The notes under the pieces were generated by a model that was given only the letters and a program-made list of their open reading frames with translations, was not told the origin of the DNA and searched no databases. Shown one piece after another: positions 31,795-35,208 of a stretch of 35,208 nucleotides of DNA; positions within the stretch are counted from its first letter, which is position 1; every line of letters starts with the position of its first letter. Origin of the DNA: Sedimentibacter hydroxybenzoicus DSM 7310 (GTDB lineage Bacteria > Bacillota > Clostridia > Tissierellales > Sedimentibacteraceae); contig NZ_JACBNQ010000030.1 of the NCBI RefSeq assembly GCF_013403245.1, positions 1-35,208 of the forward strand, in the 5' to 3' direction. The translations under genes were made by a program, and so were the position numbers.

Positions 31795-33588
31795 ATGCAA
31801 AATTTAACTTCAAACTTAAATGTTTTAAAGTGGACGGATGAGATTATTGCACTTACAAAACCTTCTAAGGTAATGTGGATTGACGGCAGTGAAGAGCAGC
31901 TGAATATGCTTCGCGAAGAAGCTTGCGGCACAGGAGAGTTAATTAAGTTAAATCATGAAAAATATCCGGGATGTTATTATCATCGTTCCCAAAAAGATGA
32001 TGTGGCAAGAATGGAAGATAAAACATATATATGTACAAGTAATAAAGATGACGCAGGTCCTACAAACAATTGGAAGAACCCGGAAGATGCTTATAAATTG
32101 GGAAGAGAAATTTTTGACGGCTCAATGTATGGAAGAACAATGTACATTATCCCATATTCTATGGGACCCATGGGCTCGCCATTTTCAAAAATCGGCTTTG
32201 AAATAACCGATTCCATATATGTGGTAGTGAGTATGAACATAATGACGAGAATAGGCAAAAAAGTATTGGATGTCCTTGGTGATTCAAATGATTTTGTAAG
32301 AGGATTACATGGGAAATGCAATTTAGATATAGATAAGAGATACATATTCCACTTTCCTGAGGATAATACTATTTGGTCGTGTAACTCAGCGTATGGCGGA
32401 AATGTATTGTTGGGGAAAAAATGCTTTGCACTTAGGATTGCTTCATATCAAGGTTTAAAAGAAGGCTGGATGGCAGAACATATGCTTATACTCGGTATCG
32501 AAAATCCAAAGGGAGAAGTTAAATATATAGCTGCAGCATTTCCGTCTGCATGTGGAAAGACAAATCTGGCAATGCTTATACCACCGGAATTATACAGGAA
32601 AAAGGGATATAAGGTATGGACCGTAGGTGATGATATTGCATGGCTGAGAATAAAAGAAGACGGAAGATTGTGGGCAATCAACCCTGAGGCAGGATTCTTC
32701 GGAGTTGCTCCGGGAACTAATAATAAATCAAATCCCAATGCATTAATGGCAACGAAGAAAAATGCTATTTTTACGAATGTTGCTTACAATTTAGATGATG
32801 ATACGGTATGGTGGGAAAGATTGGACAATAATCCGCCTGAAAATGCGCTTGACTGGCAAGGCAATCCATGGAATGGAAAGAAATCAAAAGAAAAAGGTGC
32901 TCATCCTAATTCAAGATTTACAGCACCTGCTAAAAATTGTCCATGTATTTCTAAGGAATGGGAATCACCTGAGGGAGTTCCCATATCAGCAATAATATTT
33001 GGAGGAAGACGAGCAAGAACAGCACCGTTAGTATATCAATCAAGAAGCTGGCAGCACGGAGTATTCGTTGGCTCTACGCTTGCTTCTGAAACAACTGCTG
33101 CAGCTTCGGGAAAAGTTGGCGTAGTAAGAAGAGATCCTATGGCTATGCTTCCTTTTATCGGATACAATGCAGGAGACTATTTCGGACACTGGCTTGAAAT
33201 GGGCAGAAAAGCAAGTAATCCGCCTGAGATATTCCACGTAAACTGGTTTAGAACTAATGACTCAGGTGAATTTATATGGCCTGGGTTCGGAGATAATTTC
33301 AGGGTATTGGAATGGATAATTGACAGATGCGAAAATAAATCGGGAGCTGAAGAGGCTGTAATTGGATATATCCCTCGTTTAGAAGATATTAACACACAAG
33401 GACTTGATATAACTGAAGATACATTAAAGGATTTATTGACTATCGACAGTTCTTCATGGATGGAAGATGTTAAAAATATAGAGGAATTTTATGCTAAAAT
33501 AGGCAGTAGAATCCCTGCTGAATTATATAACGAATTAAATAAATTAAAGTCGAATCTTTCTAAAATAAAAGTAGAATCAATAGCATAG
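31795..33588 (+). CDS. pckG: Phosphoenolpyruvate carboxykinase, GTP type
   Basis: The protein has 597 aa, the size of GTP-dependent PEPCK; the ATP enzyme is shorter and unrelated in most motifs. It interconverts oxaloacetate and PEP with GTP/GDP. FPSACGKTNLAML (249-261) contains the kinase-1a loop and the reactive cysteine C253, a mark of the GTP class. Other segments: YIIPYSMGPMGSPFSKIGFEITDS, WTVGDDIAWLRIKEDGRLWAINPEAGFFGVAPGTN in pieces, PISAIIFGGRRARTAPLVYQ, and FIGYNAGDYFGHWLEMG. GGGGTGA precedes the ATG. It is a single-gene unit by position. In a fermenter it may run toward PEP formation or toward oxaloacetate for anaplerosis. Confidence 0.95.
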   Translation: MQNLTSNLNVLKWTDEIIALTKPSKVMWIDGSEEQLNMLREEACGTGELIKLNHEKYPGCYYHRSQKDDVARMEDKTYICTSNKDDAGPTNNWKNPEDAYKLGREIFDGSMYGRTMYIIPYSMGPMGSPFSKIGFEITDSIYVVVSMNIMTRIGKKVLDVLGDSNDFVRGLHGKCNLDIDKRYIFHFPEDNTIWSCNSAYGGNVLLGKKCFALRIASYQGLKEGWMAEHMLILGIENPKGEVKYIAAAFPSACGKTNLAMLIPPELYRKKGYKVWTVGDDIAWLRIKEDGRLWAINPEAGFFGVAPGTNNKSNPNALMATKKNAIFTNVAYNLDDDTVWWERLDNNPPENALDWQGNPWNGKKSKEKGAHPNSRFTAPAKNCPCISKEWESPEGVPISAIIFGGRRARTAPLVYQSRSWQHGVFVGSTLASETTAAASGKVGVVRRDPMAMLPFIGYNAGDYFGHWLEMGRKASNPPEIFHVNWFRTNDSGEFIWPGFGDNFRVLEWIIDRCENKSGAEEAVIGYIPRLEDINTQGLDITEDTLKDLLTIDSSSWMEDVKNIEEFYAKIGSRIPAELYNELNKLKSNLSKIKVESIA

Positions 33589-33644
33589 ATAGGCGACATA
33601 TGACACGTGATACAGTCACACATAAAAAAAATTAAAAAAAAGTA

Positions 33645-33673
33645 TTGACAAGTTTATATTTATAGATTAAGAT
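33645..33673 (+). promoter_or_regulatory. Promoter of the T-box transcript
   Basis: TTGACA (33645-33650), a 17-bp spacer, and TAAGAT (33668-33673). The start near 33680 leaves a leader of about 350 nt before the transporter gene. Confidence 0.75.
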
Positions 33674-33708
33674 GTGTATTAATATTTAAGATTAATATTT
33701 AATGCATC

Positions 33709-33960
33709 GAAGCAGAGAAAAGTATTTCAGAGGTTTACAGAGAATTGGCGGTGCTGAGAGCCAATGACTGAGGAATATAATATACACTGCTGAGCAGGTT
33801 TGTTGAAATTAAAGTAGGCAAACACGTTAACCTACGTTACAGGGTTAGAGGTTGTTAGACCTTGATGAGCGATGATATTTATATATCATAATATGGGTGG
33901 TACCGCGGAAACTTTCGTCCCAATAAACACATTTGTGTTTATTGGGATTTCTTATTTTTT
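33709..33960 (+). promoter_or_regulatory. T-box riboswitch, specifier probably UAC (tyrosine)
   Basis: Stem I has base AGCAG (33711-33715) with CTGCT (33787-33791) and a distal stem ATTGGC/GCCAAT with a loop carrying GGTG (GNUG motif, 33750-33753). The specifier position, one A before the closing stem, reads TAC (33783-33785). The T-box sequence TGGGTGGTACCGCGG is at 33894-33908. Uncharged tRNA should stabilise the antiterminator and switch on the transporter. The TAC reading is by hand folding; ACA or ATA are less likely alternatives. No TGG lies in the specifier region. Confidence 0.9.
33919..33960 (+). terminator. T-box terminator
   Basis: CCCAATAAACAC (33919-33930) pairs with GTGTTTATTGGG (33935-33946), followed by ATTTCTTATTTTTT. 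Its left arm follows the T-box sequence, as expected for the terminator/antiterminator switch. Confidence 0.9.
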
Positions 33961-34030
33961 TGCTAAATAAACTTTTGGCCAAAGTTAATTTATAGATAAA
34001 AAAATTTATTAAAATTCAAAGGAGTTTATT

Positions 34031-35023
34031 ATGAAATTAAACAAATTAGCAGCAATAATATTGTTGATACCAATGATTTTATCCGGATGCGCACAAGGTG
34101 CAGCCGATACACCAAATACACCAGATAAGGATTCGGAAAAATTTGTTATAGGTATTTCACAGATGATGGAGCATCCAGCTCTTGACGCATCAAGGCAGGG
34201 CTTTATAGACGGACTTAAAGAACAAGGTGTAAATGTTGAGTTTCTAGATCAGAATGCACAGGGAGACACAAACAATGCACTCATGATTGCGCAGAAATTT
34301 GTCAGAGACGATGTGGATTTAATATTTGCAATTGCCACTCCGCCGGCACAGGCAGCAAAGCAGGCAATCAGCGGAACGGATATACCTATGCTTTTTACGG
34401 CAGTAGCGGATCCTGTGTTTTCTCAGTTAGTGCCTGACTTTAATGTTACGGAAGAGAATATCACAGGTACTTCAAATGCCGCACCTATAAAGGAGAATTT
34501 AGAATTGTTTAAAGAGTTAAAAGAAGATATTAAGAATATCGGTATAATTTACAGCATAGGTGAATCAAATTCTGAAATACAGGTTATTAAATCGAAAGAA
34601 ATAGCTGAGGAAATCGGACTGAATATAGAGACAGTTGGTATCACATCCGTAAATGATATACCCCAGGCAATAGATACTATTTCTAAAAAGGTAGAAGGCT
34701 TATATTTAGTTACCGATAACATGGTTGCAGCATCAATTCCGCTTGTAGCAACTCTTTGTCAGGAAAATGGATTGCTGACGGTTGCGGCAGATGCTTCTCA
34801 GGTTCAGGGAGGAATATTGCTGGCAAGAGGTATAAGCTACCATGAATTAGGAAAAGAAACAGCGATTATGGCTAAGCAGATATTGGTCGATAAGAAAGAT
34901 GTATCAGAAATTCCTGTACGAACATTGGATAAATTAGATAAGAAGGTTAATGTCAAGACTATGGAAGCATTAGGACTTACAAGGGACCTGAAGGTATTCG
35001 AGGGAGCAGAATTTATAGATTAA
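34031..35023 (+). CDS. trpX: ABC transporter substrate-binding lipoprotein (TrpX type, ABC_sub_bind)
   Basis: The protein has 330 aa. The signal peptide ends in the lipobox LSGC (C20). The mature part is the ABC_sub_bind (PF04392-type) fold: KFVIGISQMMEHPALDASRQGFIDGLKEQG, NALMIAQKFVRDDVDLIFAIATPPAQAA, LFTAVADPVFSQLV, NIGIIYSIGESNSEIQV and GLYLVTDNMVAASIP. AAAGGAG precedes the ATG. It is controlled by the T-box upstream. Members next to T-boxes are predicted importers of aromatic amino acids (trpXYZ). With a UAC specifier, tyrosine is the likelier ligand here. The gene name reflects family, not proven substrate. Confidence 0.88.
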   Translation: MKLNKLAAIILLIPMILSGCAQGAADTPNTPDKDSEKFVIGISQMMEHPALDASRQGFIDGLKEQGVNVEFLDQNAQGDTNNALMIAQKFVRDDVDLIFAIATPPAQAAKQAISGTDIPMLFTAVADPVFSQLVPDFNVTEENITGTSNAAPIKENLELFKELKEDIKNIGIIYSIGESNSEIQVIKSKEIAEEIGLNIETVGITSVNDIPQAIDTISKKVEGLYLVTDNMVAASIPLVATLCQENGLLTVAADASQVQGGILLARGISYHELGKETAIMAKQILVDKKDVSEIPVRTLDKLDKKVNVKTMEALGLTRDLKVFEGAEFID

Positions 35024-35033
35024 TAGATTGGCG

Positions 35034-35061
35034 ATGGATTAGCAATGGATTAGCAATGGAT
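35034..35061 (+). repeat. Short tandem repeat, 11-bp unit
   Basis: ATGGATTAGCA occurs twice in tandem (35034-35044, 35045-35055), followed by a partial third copy, ATGGAT. It lies just behind the trpX-type gene stop. Confidence 0.8.
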
Positions 35062-35070
35062 AGGGAGAAC

Positions 35071-35125
35071 CTTCGAGCTGCAGCTCTCAGGATGACAATT
35101 ACGATTTTGTTATTCTGAGCACAGC
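35071..35125. repeat. Palindromic intergenic repeat element
   Basis: GAGCTGCAGCTC (35075-35086) is a perfect palindrome. TCAGGATGACAA (35087-35098) then pairs with TTGTTATTCTGA (35107-35118) through two G-U pairs. The CTTCG...CTCAGGATGACA wording resembles dispersed intergenic repeats seen in many clostridial genomes, from memory. It sits between two genes of one transporter operon. Confidence 0.6.
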
Positions 35126-35148
35126 AAAGATTAGAAAGGAAGAAAAAC

Positions 35149-35208
35149 ATGAACTCATTAATAATGACATCAATGGAGCAGGGACTGATATTTGCAGTCC
35201 TTGCCATA
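35149..35208 (+). CDS. ABC transporter permease (TrpY type), 5' end only
   Basis: The frame opens with ATG behind AGAAAGGAAGAAAAAC and is cut by the window end after 20 codons (MNSLIMTSMEQGLIFAVLAI). A short start followed by EQGLIFAVLAI is the usual beginning of the BPD_transp_2-type permease that follows TrpX-like binding proteins (compare LEQGLLWAILALG). The position supports this. Confidence 0.7.
   Translation, partial: MNSLIMTSMEQGLIFAVLAI

Noticed and set aside
35013-35207. Minus-strand open frame of 64 codons at the window end
   Set aside because: It overlaps the intergenic repeat and the start of the permease gene and has no family features. The plus-strand permease start with its ribosome binding site explains the region better.
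1-35208. CRISPR arrays, insertion sequences or transposase genes
   Set aside because: No regularly spaced repeats and no transposase-like frames were seen on either strand.

Overview
The window is AT-rich, uses ATG, TTG and GTG starts behind strong GGAGG-type ribosome binding sites, and carries only anaerobic and fermentative functions. This points to a low-GC Gram-positive anaerobe of the Clostridia/Tissierellia type. The non-oxidative hydroxyarylate decarboxylase genes recall Sedimentibacter hydroxybenzoicus, which is known for 4-hydroxybenzoate and 3,4-dihydroxybenzoate decarboxylases. That genus assignment is inference from remembered families; no database was searched.

Layout. Positions 1-8000 hold ion homeostasis genes: a small leader ORF and mgtE (Mg2+), a KdpD/KdpE-like two-component pair without kdpFABC, and, convergent to it, a Ktr potassium-uptake operon (ktrA, ktrB and an unusual membrane-anchored RCK-like protein), followed by rmuC. 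Positions 8098-14640 hold tRNA-Leu(CAA), a membrane-anchored serine hydrolase of the beta-lactamase fold, a convergent MATE exporter, and the operon rsmI-DUF554-nhaC, closed by a strong terminator.

Positions 14691-20829 form an aromatic-acid decarboxylation island. A vanillate/4-hydroxybenzoate-type UbiD decarboxylase (C subunit), its small zinc-ribbon D subunit, a UbiX-type prenyl-FMN synthase (B) and an LpdD-like prenyl-flavin chaperone form one operon. A LysR regulator and a MerR regulator follow, then a second UbiD enzyme of the gallate/protocatechuate (LpdC) class. The LpdC gene sits behind a textbook MerR-type promoter: consensus -35, a perfect dyad in a 19-bp spacer, then the -10.

Positions 20861-31539 form a second metabolic island. 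An IclR regulator is followed by a consensus promoter flanked by two palindromes. Next come a four-subunit 2-oxoacid:ferredoxin oxidoreductase (gamma-delta-alpha-beta), a ketopantoate-reductase-family dehydrogenase, a complete TRAP transporter (P-Q-M), phosphate butyryltransferase, butyrate kinase and a truncated second butyrate kinase. Read together, these genes predict a complete energy-conserving route: import of a 2-hydroxy or 2-oxo acid, dehydrogenation, oxidative decarboxylation to an acyl-CoA with reduced ferredoxin, then acyl phosphate, then acid plus ATP. The substrate is not known.

Positions 31759-35208 carry a GTP-type PEP carboxykinase and then a T-box-controlled ABC transporter of the TrpXYZ type. 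Its specifier reads best as UAC (tyrosine). The second transporter gene, a permease, runs off the window end.
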